A stretch of DNA of 64,000 bases from Petropleomorpha daqingensis (GCF_013408985.1 NZ_JACBZT010000001.1:5225197-5289196); one strand, 5' to 3'; counted from the first letter of the stretch, positions 8,266 to 20,579 are shown. Numbers and translations: made by a program. Notes: generated by a model from the letters alone, not told the origin.

Positions 8266-10158
8266 CTACGCGGCGTCGACGGTCTGCGGCTCGCCGCCGG
8301 TGAACTGGGTGCGGTAGAGGTCGGCGTAGCGGCCGCCGAGTGCCAGCAGCTCGTCGTGCGAACCGGCCTCGACGATCCGGCCGTCGTCGACGACGAGGAT
8401 GCGGTCGGCGTCGCGGATCGTGGACAGCCGGTGCGCGATCACCAGGGAGGTCCGGCCGGCCAGCGCCTCGTCGAGGGCGTGCTGGACGGCCAGCTCGCTC
8501 TCGCTGTCCAGGTGGGCGGTCGCCTCGTCGAGGATCACGATGCCGGGCCCCTTGAGCAGCACCCGGGCGATGGCCAGCCGCTGCTTCTCGCCGCCTGAGA
8601 GCCGGTAGCCGCGGTCGCCCACGACGGTGTCGAGGCCGTCGGGCAGCGACCGGATCAGCGCGGCGATGCGGGCGCCCGTGAGCGCCGCCCACAGCTGCTC
8701 CTCGGTGGCTTCCGGACGGGCGTAGAGCAGGTTGGCCCGGATGGTGTCGTGGAACAGGTGCGCGTCCTGGCTGACGACGCCGATCGCGTCGCGCAGCGAG
8801 GCCAGCGTGGCCTGCCGGACGTCGAGGCCGCCGACCCGCACGGCACCGCTGGTGACGTCGTACAGCCGCGGCACCAGGGCGGCGATGGTCGACTTGCCGG
8901 CGCCCGAGTGCCCCACGAGCGCGACCAGCTGGCCGGGCTCGACGCGGAACGAGACGTCGTGCAGCACCGCCGTGGGACCGCCGTGCTCGGGCAGCGAGAC
9001 GTCCTCGAGCGAGGCGAGGGACACCTCCGCCGCCGAGGGGTAGCTGAACGACACCGCGTCGAACTCGATCGAGCGGTCGTCGGCCGGGACGGGCGCCGCG
9101 TCGGGCGCCTCCTGGATCATCGGCGGCAGGTCGAGCACCTCGAAGACGCGGTCGAAGCTGACCATCGCGCTCATGATGTCGACGCGGACGTTGGACAGCG
9201 CGGTCAGCGGTCCGTAGAGCCTTGACAGCAGCAGCGCCAGCGCGACGACGTCGCCGGGGCTCAACGTGCCGTTGAACGCGAGGGTGCCGCCCAGCCCGTA
9301 GACCAGCGCGGTCGCGAGCGCCGCGACCAGGGTGAGCGCGGTGAAGAACGTGCGCCCGTACATGGCCGACACGACGCCGATGTCGCGCACCCGGGCCGCG
9401 CGGGAGCGGAAGGACTCCGCCTCCACCTGCGGGCGGCCGAACAGCTTGACCAGCAGCGCGCCGGCGACGTTGAACCGCTCGGTCATCGTGGCGTTCATCG
9501 AGGCGTTGAGCCCGTAGGACTCCCGGGTGATCTCCTGCAGCCGCTTGCCGATCCGCCGGGCGGGCAGCACGAACAGCGGCACCATCACGATCGAGATCAG
9601 GGTGATCTGCCAGGACAGGCTGAACATCACGCCGGCGGTGAGCACCAGCCCGATGACGTTGGACACCACGCCCGACAGGGTCGAGGTGAACGCCTGCTGC
9701 GCCCCGATGACGTCGTTGTTCAGCCGGCTGACCAGCGCGCCGGTCTGCGTGCGGGTGAAGAACGCCACCGGCATGCGCTGGACGTGCTCGAAGACCCGGC
9801 CGCGCAGGTCGTAGATGACGCCCTCACCGATCCGCGAGGAGAACCAGCGCGTGGCCAGCGAGATCCCCGCGTCGAGGACCGCCAGGCCGGCGATGACCAG
9901 CGCGATGCGCACGATCTGCCCCGCCGTGCCCTGGAGCCCGGAGATCCGGTTGATGATGTCGCCGGCCAGCAGCGGGGTGATCACGCCGATGACCGACGAG
10001 GCGATCACCAGCAGCAGGAAGAACGTCAGCTCGCGCCGGTAGGGCTGGGCGATGCCGAGGATCCGCTTGACGGTGCCCTTGGGCAGCTCGCGCGCGGTCA
10101 CCGACGGATCCCGCCGGAACGACCGCATGGCCGCCATGGAGGTCATCGGACTGCTCAT
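8266..10158 (-). CDS. ABC exporter, fused permease and ATPase
   Basis: A 630-residue half-transporter. An N-terminal six-helix ABC exporter domain (about 40-330) precedes an ATPase with Walker A GHSGAGKST (416-423), LSGGEKQR signature, Walker B ILDEATAHLD and a final AHRLST switch. It probably works as a homodimer exporting lipids, peptides or drugs; it resembles actinobacterial multidrug or lipid flippases. ATG is preceded by GGAGGTCGCACC. No second half-transporter is adjacent, which supports a homodimer. Confidence 0.93.
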   Translation of the reverse strand: MSSPMTSMAAMRSFRRDPSVTARELPKGTVKRILGIAQPYRRELTFFLLLVIASSVIGVITPLLAGDIINRISGLQGTAGQIVRIALVIAGLAVLDAGISLATRWFSSRIGEGVIYDLRGRVFEHVQRMPVAFFTRTQTGALVSRLNNDVIGAQQAFTSTLSGVVSNVIGLVLTAGVMFSLSWQITLISIVMVPLFVLPARRIGKRLQEITRESYGLNASMNATMTERFNVAGALLVKLFGRPQVEAESFRSRAARVRDIGVVSAMYGRTFFTALTLVAALATALVYGLGGTLAFNGTLSPGDVVALALLLSRLYGPLTALSNVRVDIMSAMVSFDRVFEVLDLPPMIQEAPDAAPVPADDRSIEFDAVSFSYPSAAEVSLASLEDVSLPEHGGPTAVLHDVSFRVEPGQLVALVGHSGAGKSTIAALVPRLYDVTSGAVRVGGLDVRQATLASLRDAIGVVSQDAHLFHDTIRANLLYARPEATEEQLWAALTGARIAALIRSLPDGLDTVVGDRGYRLSGGEKQRLAIARVLLKGPGIVILDEATAHLDSESELAVQHALDEALAGRTSLVIAHRLSTIRDADRILVVDDGRIVEAGSHDELLALGGRYADLYRTQFTGGEPQTVDAA

Positions 10159-10221
10159 GGTGCGACCTCCTCTCGCCCCCGCCCAACACGGCCTGGGCGG
10201 GCGCTGTTCCTCAGGAGTCTC

Positions 10222-10995
10222 TCAGCGACCGCTGACGAGATCGGCGATCCGGCGCACCTGAGCGACCCGTTCGGCCTCGTCCTGCTCCTCGTGGTCGTTG
10301 TGCACGGCGGAGCGGATCAGCTCCGCGGTCGCCCGGCTGGCGCCCGCCGACGGTGCGAGCAGGGCGGCGACCAGGTCGGCGACGGCGCCGTCGAGGTCGT
10401 CGAGCGGGACGACGAGGTTGGCGATCCCGATGGCGCGGGCCTCGCTCGCGCCGACGGCCCGGCCGGTCAGGCACATCTCCAGCGCGCGGCCGTAGCCGAC
10501 GAGGTCGACCAGGTTGCTGGTGCCGGTCAGGTCGGGCACCAGGCCGAGGGTCACCTCGGGCAGCCGCAGCTGGGCGTCCTCGGTGAAGATCCGCAGGTCG
10601 CAGGCGAGGGCCAGCTGCGCTCCGGCGCCGATCGCGTGCCCCTGGACCGCGGCCACGGACACGATCCCCGGTGAGCGCAGCCACCGGAAGCCCTGCTGGT
10701 AGCTGCGGATCCGTTCCTGCGCGAGGCCTTCGGGCATGGCGGCGAGCTCGCCGAGCGTGCCGGAGCCCTCGCCGGTGCTGAACAGGCTGCGGTCCAGCCC
10801 GGCCGAGAACGCCCGACCCTCGCCGCGGACGACCACGACGCGGACGTCGTCGTCCAGGGTGTCGGCCACCCGGCGCAGGGCCGCCCAGGTGGCCGGCGTC
10901 TGCGCGTTGAGCTGCTCGGGCCGGTCGAGGGTGACCGTGAGGACGGCGCCGTCCCGGTCGGTGCGGACCCAGCCGTCAGGACTCGTGTCTGTCAC
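10222..10995 (-). CDS. Enoyl-CoA hydratase/isomerase family protein (crotonase fold)
   Basis: A 257-residue crotonase. The oxyanion-hole segments FSAGLD (63-68) and GHAIGAGAQLALACD (119-133) are present, as is LPEVTLGLVPDLTG (145-158). The Glu of the second site is kept (E147). The first catalytic Glu of true hydratases, in the G-x-G-x-E-L motif, is Gln127 here. The enzyme may therefore not be a classical hydratase; isomerase, hydrolase or thioesterase-like chemistry is possible. GTG start; AT-rich GATATACAGG just upstream looks like a leaderless -10 region. Confidence 0.87.
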   Translation of the reverse strand: MTDTSPDGWVRTDRDGAVLTVTLDRPEQLNAQTPATWAALRRVADTLDDDVRVVVVRGEGRAFSAGLDRSLFSTGEGSGTLGELAAMPEGLAQERIRSYQQGFRWLRSPGIVSVAAVQGHAIGAGAQLALACDLRIFTEDAQLRLPEVTLGLVPDLTGTSNLVDLVGYGRALEMCLTGRAVGASEARAIGIANLVVPLDDLDGAVADLVAALLAPSAGASRATAELIRSAVHNDHEEQDEAERVAQVRRIADLVSGR

Positions 10996-11009
10996 ACGGT
11001 CCTGTATAT

Positions 11010-11240
11010 CTACCCCGCCTTCTTGGCGTTGCGGTTGGCCCCACCGCGGCTGCGCAGCGACGCCCCTGATTCGGACAGGAGCCGGTGCACGAAGCCGTAC
11101 GAGCGGTTCGTGGAGGTGGCCAGGGAGCGGATGCTCTCACCGTTGTCGTAGCGCTTGCGGAGATCATCGGCGAGCGAGCTGCGGTCGCCTCCCGTGATGC
11201 GCTTGCCCTTGCCCAGGTCAGCCGTGTTCGAGTCGGCCAT
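11010..11240 (-). CDS. Small helix-turn-helix protein
   Basis: A 76-residue basic protein: a disordered N terminus, then SSLADDLRKRYDNGESIRSL with ATSTNRSYGFVHRLLSESG, a clear helix-turn-helix of about residues 22-60, and a Gly/Arg/Lys-rich tail. This is a small DNA-binding protein type widespread in actinobacteria and of poorly defined role. The ATG has no close rival. It lies 14 bp upstream of the crotonase gene, possibly in one transcript, and downstream of the palindromic repeat pair at 11348-11442. Confidence 0.85.
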   Translation of the reverse strand: MADSNTADLGKGKRITGGDRSSLADDLRKRYDNGESIRSLATSTNRSYGFVHRLLSESGASLRSRGGANRNAKKAG

Positions 11241-11347
11241 GAGTCCCCTCCGTGTCTGGCACCGCCGGAGCCGACGCGCCGCGCCCGCCCGACGCCATGA
11301 TCACCCAGGAGTGTGACGACGGCGACCGGAGAGCGGGCGGTCCGGGG
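11241..11347. other. Intergenic leader of the small HTH gene
   Basis: No gene is visible here. The stretch together with the adjacent repeat pair fills the 204 bp between the ABC-F and HTH genes. It would hold the HTH promoter, but no clear -35/-10 pair stands out. Confidence 0.5.
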
Positions 11348-11442
11348 AAGCTTCGATCAGGTCCCCTGATCGAACGCTGTCCTCCCGCACCAGCGTTGGT
11401 CCGGGGGGACAGCTTCTGATCAGGGAACCTGATCGAACGCTG
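11348..11442. repeat. Two imperfect copies of a GATCAGG-CCTGATC hairpin repeat
   Basis: Copy 1 (11348-11379) holds a perfect 10-bp stem, TTCGATCAGG / CCTGATCGAA, around a three-base loop (11352-11374). Copy 2 (11412-11442) holds GATCAGG-GAA-CCTGATC (11418-11434). Both copies begin AGCTTC and end CTGATCGAACGCTG, so they are direct repeats of each other. Between them AACGCTG/CAGCGTT and GCTGTCC/GGACAGC form further inverted pairs. The array lies downstream of the ABC-F gene and upstream of the HTH gene. It may be a terminator or a REP-like dispersed element. Confidence 0.75.
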
Positions 11443-11444
11443 GG

Positions 11445-13046
<1,602 letters not shown>

Positions 13047-13157
13047 TGATCCCAGGGTAGGCGCTCACCCGTCCGGGGCCGACCCGATTTCCTCGTTCGT
13101 GGGCCGTGTCACCCGCGCTGTGGAGAACGCTTCTGCGCAGCTCCCCGACGCGTCACC

Positions 13158-15248
13158 ATGCGCTCATGCACCCGTCGGGACTCCCCTGCCCGGTCTGCGG
13201 CACCCCCCGCGACCGGACCGGCCGCGGCGCCGTGCCCGGTCTGCGGACTGCCGGCGGTCGGCCAGGCCGCGCTCGTCGTCGCGCGGATCGGGGCCACGCT
13301 GGCCGAGCTGACCCGCGACCGGGACGCCCTGCTCGCCACGCTGCGGATGTCCGCCCCCGGCGCCGCGGCACCGTCCGTGGTCGTAGCCCCACCGCCGCAG
13401 CCCGCCTTCGTCCCGCCCGCTCCTCCACCGCCCGCTCCCCCGCCGCCTGCGCCGCCACGGCGACGCCTGAGCCCGCAGCAGGTGCTGCTCGGGCTCGGGG
13501 CGCTGCTGCTGGTCGCGGGCGCGGTCGCGTTCGTGGCGCTCGCCTGGACCCGGCTCGGGCTGGCGTTCCAGGCCACGGTCATGGTGCTGGTCACCGCCGC
13601 CGCGTGCGGGACCTCCGCCTTCGCCGCCCGCCGCGGTCTGCGCGCGACCGAGGAGGCGCTCGCCGGTGCCGGCGCGGCCCTGCTCGCCGTCGACCTGGCC
13701 GCCGCCTACGGCAAGGGGCTGCTCGGGGTGGACGGACTGTCGCTGCGGATCTGGTCGGCGATCGCCCTCGGCGTCGTCGTCCTGGTGGCCGTGGGACTGG
13801 GCCGGCTGACGCGGACCACGCTCACCTGGCCGCTGGTGGCGCTCTTCGCCGCCCAGCCGGTGCCGTTCCTGCTGATGACGACGGACGTGCTCGCCGGCCC
13901 GGCCGGGGTCGCGGCCGCGGTCGGCCTGGCCGTGCTCGACGTCGCGGCCGCGCTGCGGCTGCGCCCGGCCCTGGCCTTCGTCGCCGGCGTGCTCGCGGCC
14001 CTCTGGACCGCGATCGCGGCGGTCGGCGGCGTGGGCGCCGCGGCGTACCGGCCGCCTCTGGAATCGTGGCTGTCGACGGCGGTCGTGCTCGCCACCGCGG
14101 TCGGCGCGTGCCTGCTGCTGCGAGTACCCCGGATCGCCGCCCAGCTCCCGGATCCGTGGGTGGTCGCGACGCTGGGCGGGGTCGCGACCGGGCTGGCACT
14201 CGGCGGCTCCCTGGACACCGCTGGTCAGCCGGGCCGGGTGGTCGCAGGTGCGCTGGGCGTCGCGCTGCTGACCGCGGCGGTCGCGCTCGTCCGGCTGCCG
14301 GCCGCAGCCGCCGGTCTGGGCAGCGCGGGCGCGACCGTGGGGCTGGTCGGCTGCGTCCGGCTCGCCGAGAGCCACGGCTCGCTGCCGCTGTCGGTGATCC
14401 TCTTCGCGGTCGTGGTGCCCGCCGCGCTCGCGATCGTCCTGCGCCCGGCGCTCCGGCAGCCTGCCGCGGCGCTCGTCGTGCTGGCCCCAGCGGGGTCCGT
14501 GCTGGTCGCCGAGGACGGCGGACTGCTGCCGACGACCGTCGCCGGCCTGTTGCTGGCGGTGCTGTCCGCGATCGGCTTCGGGCTGGCCACGATGCGCGCC
14601 GGCCGGGCCGACGAGATCCCGTTCGCCGGAGCCGCGAGCGTGGCGGCGGTGCTGGCCGGTGGGACGTCCGCCTCGGTCGGCGCGTGGGGCCAGGTGGGCC
14701 TGCAGCTGGCGATCGCCGGCGCCGCGGCGGCCGGGTACGCCGTCCTGACCAAGCGCGCGTGGGTGGCCGCGGTCGCGATCGGCGACCTCGTGCTCGCCGC
14801 GTGGATCGCGCTGGCCGGCGCCGACGTGCAGACCCCCGAGGCGTACACGCTGCCCGCGGCGGTGGGCCTCCTGCTGATCGGGCTGCCACGGCTGCTGGCC
14901 CGCGGTCCGTCCTGGGCCGCCGAGGGACCGGGGATCGCCGTCGGGCTCGTGCCCTCGGCGTTCCTCGCCGTGACCGAGCCGAGCACCCTGCGGCTGGTGC
15001 TCGTCGTCGCGGCCGCGGTGGCATTGACGGTCGTCGGGACCCTGAGCCACCGGCAGGCGCCGTTCGTGCTGGGCGCGGCGGCGCTGGCGTTCGTCGTCCT
15101 GGGCCGGCTGGGGCCGTACGCGCCGCTGCTGCCGCGGTGGGTCACGCTGACCGTGGCCGGACTGCTGCTCCTGCTGCTCGGGGCGACCTACGAGCGGCGG
15201 CGGCAGCAGGCCCGCGAGGCGGTCGCCTGGGTCGTGCAGATGCGCTGA
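13158..15248 (+). CDS. Large polytopic membrane protein (SCO7613 C-terminal-like), zinc ribbon apparently frameshifted
   Basis: A 696-residue frame. CPVCGLPAVGQ is followed by an ARIGATLAELTRDRDALLATL helix and a Pro-rich linker (about residues 75-100). At least 15 hydrophobic helices follow. The family normally opens with a two-knuckle zinc ribbon (CPxCG...CPxCG). Here the first knuckle, MHPSGLPCPVCGTP, is encoded in another frame from ATG 13166, and a six-C run (13203-13208) separates the frames. Removing one C joins them as [20 protein letters not shown]. The true start is probably 13166. A sequencing error, mutation or slippage could explain this. Function unknown. Confidence 0.75.
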   Translation: MRSCTRRDSPARSAAPPATGPAAAPCPVCGLPAVGQAALVVARIGATLAELTRDRDALLATLRMSAPGAAAPSVVVAPPPQPAFVPPAPPPPAPPPPAPPRRRLSPQQVLLGLGALLLVAGAVAFVALAWTRLGLAFQATVMVLVTAAACGTSAFAARRGLRATEEALAGAGAALLAVDLAAAYGKGLLGVDGLSLRIWSAIALGVVVLVAVGLGRLTRTTLTWPLVALFAAQPVPFLLMTTDVLAGPAGVAAAVGLAVLDVAAALRLRPALAFVAGVLAALWTAIAAVGGVGAAAYRPPLESWLSTAVVLATAVGACLLLRVPRIAAQLPDPWVVATLGGVATGLALGGSLDTAGQPGRVVAGALGVALLTAAVALVRLPAAAAGLGSAGATVGLVGCVRLAESHGSLPLSVILFAVVVPAALAIVLRPALRQPAAALVVLAPAGSVLVAEDGGLLPTTVAGLLLAVLSAIGFGLATMRAGRADEIPFAGAASVAAVLAGGTSASVGAWGQVGLQLAIAGAAAAGYAVLTKRAWVAAVAIGDLVLAAWIALAGADVQTPEAYTLPAAVGLLLIGLPRLLARGPSWAAEGPGIAVGLVPSAFLAVTEPSTLRLVLVVAAAVALTVVGTLSHRQAPFVLGAAALAFVVLGRLGPYAPLLPRWVTLTVAGLLLLLLGATYERRRQQAREAVAWVVQMR

Positions 15249-15255
15249 CCGGCCC

Positions 15256-15261
15256 TACGGT
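15256..15261 (+). promoter_or_regulatory. -10 box TACGGT, leaderless-type
   Basis: TACGGT ends six bases before the GTG start of the second large membrane protein, inside the 19-bp gap after the first. It suggests an additional internal leaderless promoter. Confidence 0.35.
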
Positions 15262-15267
15262 GAGGGT

Positions 15268-17019
15268 GTGGGGGAACCTCGGCTGCCCTACCGCGTCCGG
15301 CCGCTGCAGCTGCTGCTTGGCGTGGGGGCCGTGCTCGTGGTCGCCGCCGCGGCGACGGTCGCCGGGGTCTACGGCGGCCCGTACGCGCGGATCGCGTTCG
15401 CCGTCCTGGCCGTCATCACGGCCGCGCTCTCGCTGGTCGCGGCGCTCGACGAGCTGCGCAGCACCGAGGAGACGCTGGCCGCGTGCGCGGCCGTGCTGGC
15501 GCTGATCGCCGCCTCGTGGCACACCGACAGCCCGCTCCCGTCGGCGATCGTGGCCGCGGTCTGCCTCGGACTGCACCTGGCCGCCCGGAGCGCGGCCGCC
15601 TGGCCGCTCGCGTCGTGGGCCGCGCTGCAGCTCGCCGTTCTCCAGGGCACGGACGACGTCGCGGGGCCGCTGCACTCCGCGTTGTTCCTCGGTACCGCGC
15701 TGGTCGGCCTGGGCGTCGCGCTGTGGGGCCGGCCGCTGGTGGCCCGGGCCGCGCTGGTCACGACGGCGCCGTGGTGGGTGGCCGGTGTCGCCGGCGGCCT
15801 GGCGACGGCGTGGTCGGGGTCCGGCACGGCCCGACAGCTCGCGGCGCTGCTGGTGGTGGCCGCGGCGGCGGGGCTGCTGCCGGCGCGGCTGCGGGCCGAG
15901 CTCGACCCGCTGCTGGGACCGCGGATCGCCGTCCCGGTGCTGGCCGGTGGGGTGGCCGGTGCGGCGGCCGCCGGTGCGCTCGCCGCGGGCGGGACGGTCG
16001 GGATCACCGGTGCCGGCTACGTCGGCGTGCTGCTCGCCTCGGTGCTGCCCGGGTTCCTGACCGGATGGCGGCGCGGGCTGTTCGGGCCGGTCGCGGTCAC
16101 CGCCGGGTCGGTGCTGGCGCTGCTGGCGCTGGTGGAGCTGTCGGTGCGCGCGGACTGGGGCGCGCTCGTCGTGCTGTTCCTGCTGACCGCTCTGCCCAGC
16201 GCGCTGTTCTCGTGGCGGCAGGACGCGCGGTCGGGGGCGCTGCCCTGGGCGGTCGGCTGTCTCGCCGCGGCAGCGCTGCTCGCGGTGCCGGCCGGGTGGC
16301 TGGACCCGGTGCCGACCGCGCTCGTGCTCACCGGGCTGTACGGGGTGGGCCTCGCGGTCGCCGCGACGCTGCCTCCGCCGTCGCGCCTGCCGACGCTGGT
16401 CGCCGCCGGCGCGGCCGCCGCCGGGGCGGTCGTGTTGGTCGTGCTGCAGAGCGACCGCGAACCGCTGGCCCTGCTGCTCGCGCTGCAGGGGCTGGTCACC
16501 GTCGAGTGGGCCGGCTGGACGTCGCGGCCGAAGCGGCCGCCGTCGGTGGCCTGGCGGATCGGGGCGGCGCAGTGGACGGTCGCCATCTGGCTCGCCGTCT
16601 CGGCCGGTCCGGTGCACGTGCTGGAGGCCTACACGCTGCCGCTTGCTGCCGGACTGCTGCTGGCGCAGGGGCCGCGGCTGGTCTCGGGCCCGTCGTGGCC
16701 GGCGTGGGGGCCGGGGCTGCTGGTCGCCGCGGTGCCGTCGGCGGTGATGGCCGTCGTCCTGCCGGGGATCACCCGGCCGGTCGTCGTGCTGATCGTGGCG
16801 GCGCTGGTCATGGTCGTCGCCGCGGCCGCGGGACTCCGGGCGCCGCTGGTCATCGGGGCGGCCACCGCCGTCGGGACGACCCTGGCGCTGGCCCTGGCGA
16901 CCGTGGTCTGGCCGGTCGTCGCCGCGCTGGTGATCGGCGCCGTGCTGCTCGGCGTCGGCGCCCGCGAGGAGTTCTCACCGGTGGCGTCCTTCGCCGCGCC
17001 CCTGGCCAAGCTGCGCTGA
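15268..17019 (+). CDS. Large polytopic membrane protein, paralog of the preceding gene
   Basis: A 583-residue protein with roughly 15 or more transmembrane helices and no N-terminal zinc ribbon. EAYTLPLAAGLLLAQGPRL and GPSWPAWGPGLLVAAVPSA align closely with EAYTLPAAVGLLLIGLPRL and GPSWAAEGPGIAVGLVPSA in the upstream gene, so the two are tandem paralogs of the same SCO7613-like family. GTG start 19 bp after the upstream stop. Probably a co-transcribed pair; envelope function unknown. Confidence 0.82.
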   Translation: MGEPRLPYRVRPLQLLLGVGAVLVVAAAATVAGVYGGPYARIAFAVLAVITAALSLVAALDELRSTEETLAACAAVLALIAASWHTDSPLPSAIVAAVCLGLHLAARSAAAWPLASWAALQLAVLQGTDDVAGPLHSALFLGTALVGLGVALWGRPLVARAALVTTAPWWVAGVAGGLATAWSGSGTARQLAALLVVAAAAGLLPARLRAELDPLLGPRIAVPVLAGGVAGAAAAGALAAGGTVGITGAGYVGVLLASVLPGFLTGWRRGLFGPVAVTAGSVLALLALVELSVRADWGALVVLFLLTALPSALFSWRQDARSGALPWAVGCLAAAALLAVPAGWLDPVPTALVLTGLYGVGLAVAATLPPPSRLPTLVAAGAAAAGAVVLVVLQSDREPLALLLALQGLVTVEWAGWTSRPKRPPSVAWRIGAAQWTVAIWLAVSAGPVHVLEAYTLPLAAGLLLAQGPRLVSGPSWPAWGPGLLVAAVPSAVMAVVLPGITRPVVVLIVAALVMVVAAAAGLRAPLVIGAATAVGTTLALALATVVWPVVAALVIGAVLLGVGAREEFSPVASFAAPLAKLR

Positions 17020-17048
17020 CGTCGCCAACTGCGCCCTCGTGGCGGCTC

Positions 17049-17675
17049 TCAGGGACCGAAGAGGACCTCGGCGCAGACGGCGCGGTAGCCGGCGGCGAGG
17101 AAGGCGCGCAGCGAGGCGGTGTTCGCCGTCGCCACCTGCGCCCAGAGCGGGGCGCCGTCCGGCACCAGCGCCGGCGCCGCCGTCACAAGCGCGGTGCCCA
17201 GGCCGCGGCCGCGCGCGGACGGGTCGACCTCCAGGCTGACCTCCCACCGACCGGCGAGCCCGCGGCCGAGGATCAGCACGCCGGCGCCGTCGGGGGTCGA
17301 CCAGATCCGGACGTCGGAGCGGTGCTCCAGGGCTCGACGCACCCGCGGGTGGTCGACCTCGGCCGGCACCAGCTCCAGGCCGAGCGACGCCGGCGCCGGC
17401 GGCGCGACGAGCACCGCGTCCAGCGAGCCGGGCTCGGCGCCCACCCGGTCGGCCAGCGCGGAGAGGAACCGGGCGCCCAGCGGCGCGGCGATCGGGTCGT
17501 GCGCGACCGTCGATCGCACCCACGCCGGGTCGACGTCGGCCGCGACGACGTGCCAGGCCGTGCCCCCGACGACGACTGCCCGCGCCCCGAGGGGCGCGGG
17601 CAGAACGGTCACGCTGGCATCGGCAGCCGGATCGTCCCCAGCGGCGAGGCCGGCCAGCAGATCAGCGAGCTTCAG
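17049..17675 (-). CDS. GNAT family N-acetyltransferase
   Basis: About 208 residues. The C-terminal GNAT fold has WEVSLEVDPSARGRGLG (acetyl-CoA motif A, RGRGLG) and ATANTASLRAFLAAGYRAV. The N-terminal half, ending near residue 130, resembles the variable region of actinobacterial GNATs. The proposed start is an unusual CTG at 17675 whose last bases overlap the upstream TGA (CTGA), giving LKLADLLAGL. The alternative is GTG at 17612 (187 residues), which would drop this conserved-looking start. It is the last gene of the SUF operon. Substrate unknown. Confidence 0.8.
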   Translation of the reverse strand: MKLADLLAGLAAGDDPAADASVTVLPAPLGARAVVVGGTAWHVVAADVDPAWVRSTVAHDPIAAPLGARFLSALADRVGAEPGSLDAVLVAPPAPASLGLELVPAEVDHPRVRRALEHRSDVRIWSTPDGAGVLILGRGLAGRWEVSLEVDPSARGRGLGTALVTAAPALVPDGAPLWAQVATANTASLRAFLAAGYRAVCAEVLFGP

Positions 17676-18028
17676 ACGCGGAAGCCGAGCGCGCGCAGCT
17701 GCTCGCGGCCGTCGTCGGTGATCTTGTCCGGGCCCCACGGCGGCATCCAGACCCAGTTGATCCGGATGTCGTCGACCAGCCCGGGGCCGGGGCCGCCGGT
17801 CAGCGCCTGGCGGGCCTGGTCCTCGATCACGTCGGTCAGCGGGCAGGCCGCCGAGGTCAGCGTCATGTCCAGGACGGCGACGTTGTTGTCATCGACCTCG
17901 ATGCCGTAGACGAGGCCGAGGTCGACGACGTTCACGCCGAGCTCGGGGTCGACCACGTCGCGCATGGCCTCCTCGACGTCCTCGATGATCGCCGACTTGT
18001 AGGCCGGCAGCTCGTTCTCGGTGGTCAT
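17672..18028 (-). CDS. sufT: DUF59 / SufT-like Fe-S assembly factor
   Basis: A 118-residue protein with VVDPELGVNVVDLGLVYGI, the DUF59 (MIP18/PaaD) hallmark, and LTSAACPLTD with the conserved Cys. Such proteins help deliver or mature Fe-S clusters. The ATG at 18028 overlaps the sufU stop (ATGA), excluding the longer upstream reading frame. It is the last canonical gene of the SUF operon, as usual in actinobacteria. Confidence 0.92.
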   Translation of the reverse strand: MTTENELPAYKSAIIEDVEEAMRDVVDPELGVNVVDLGLVYGIEVDDNNVAVLDMTLTSAACPLTDVIEDQARQALTGGPGPGLVDDIRINWVWMPPWGPDKITDDGREQLRALGFRV

Positions 18029-18477
18029 GACTGGCCTCCCCAGGCTCGTGCAGAGGCGTCCTTGAGCGCCATCCAGCTCATCAGCGCGCACTTGATCCGC
18101 GCCGGGTACTTCGACACGCCGGCGAACGCGACGGCGTCCTCCAGCTCGTCCTCGAGCTTCTCGGCCACCGACGTGTCGCCCTTCGACTGCATCAGCGTCA
18201 TGAAGTGCTCGCCGGTCTCCAGCGCCTCGGGCACCGTCTTGCCGATCACCAGGTCGTACATGGCCGACACCGACGCCTGGCTGATCGAGCAGCCCATGCC
18301 CTCGTAGGAGACGTCGGCGATCGTGTCGCCGTCCAGGTGCACCCGCAGGGTCACCTCGTCACCGCACGTCGGGTTGACGTGGTGCACCTCGGCCTCGAAC
18401 GGCTCGCGCAGACCGCGCCCGTGCGGGTTCCGGTAGTGGTCCAGGATGATCTCCTGGTACATCGACTGCAGCTGCAT
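18025..18477 (-). CDS. sufU: SufU, zinc-dependent sulfurtransferase for SufS
   Basis: 150 residues. The zinc-site ligands of SufU are all visible: Cys38 and Asp40 in NPTCGDE, Cys63 in GMGCSISQASVSAM, and Cys130 in RIKCALMSW. SufU takes persulfide sulfur from SufS and passes it to the SufBCD scaffold. The long insert between the second and third ligands distinguishes SufU from IscU. It is 3 bp from sufS and overlaps the next gene. Confidence 0.95.
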   Translation of the reverse strand: MQLQSMYQEIILDHYRNPHGRGLREPFEAEVHHVNPTCGDEVTLRVHLDGDTIADVSYEGMGCSISQASVSAMYDLVIGKTVPEALETGEHFMTLMQSKGDTSVAEKLEDELEDAVAFAGVSKYPARIKCALMSWMALKDASARAWGGQS

Positions 18478-18480
18478 GGA

Positions 18481-20579
<2,099 letters not shown>

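Noticed and set aside
13420-13465. CCGCC-rich microsatellite
   Set aside because: It encodes the Pro-rich linker of the membrane protein and is explained by coding.
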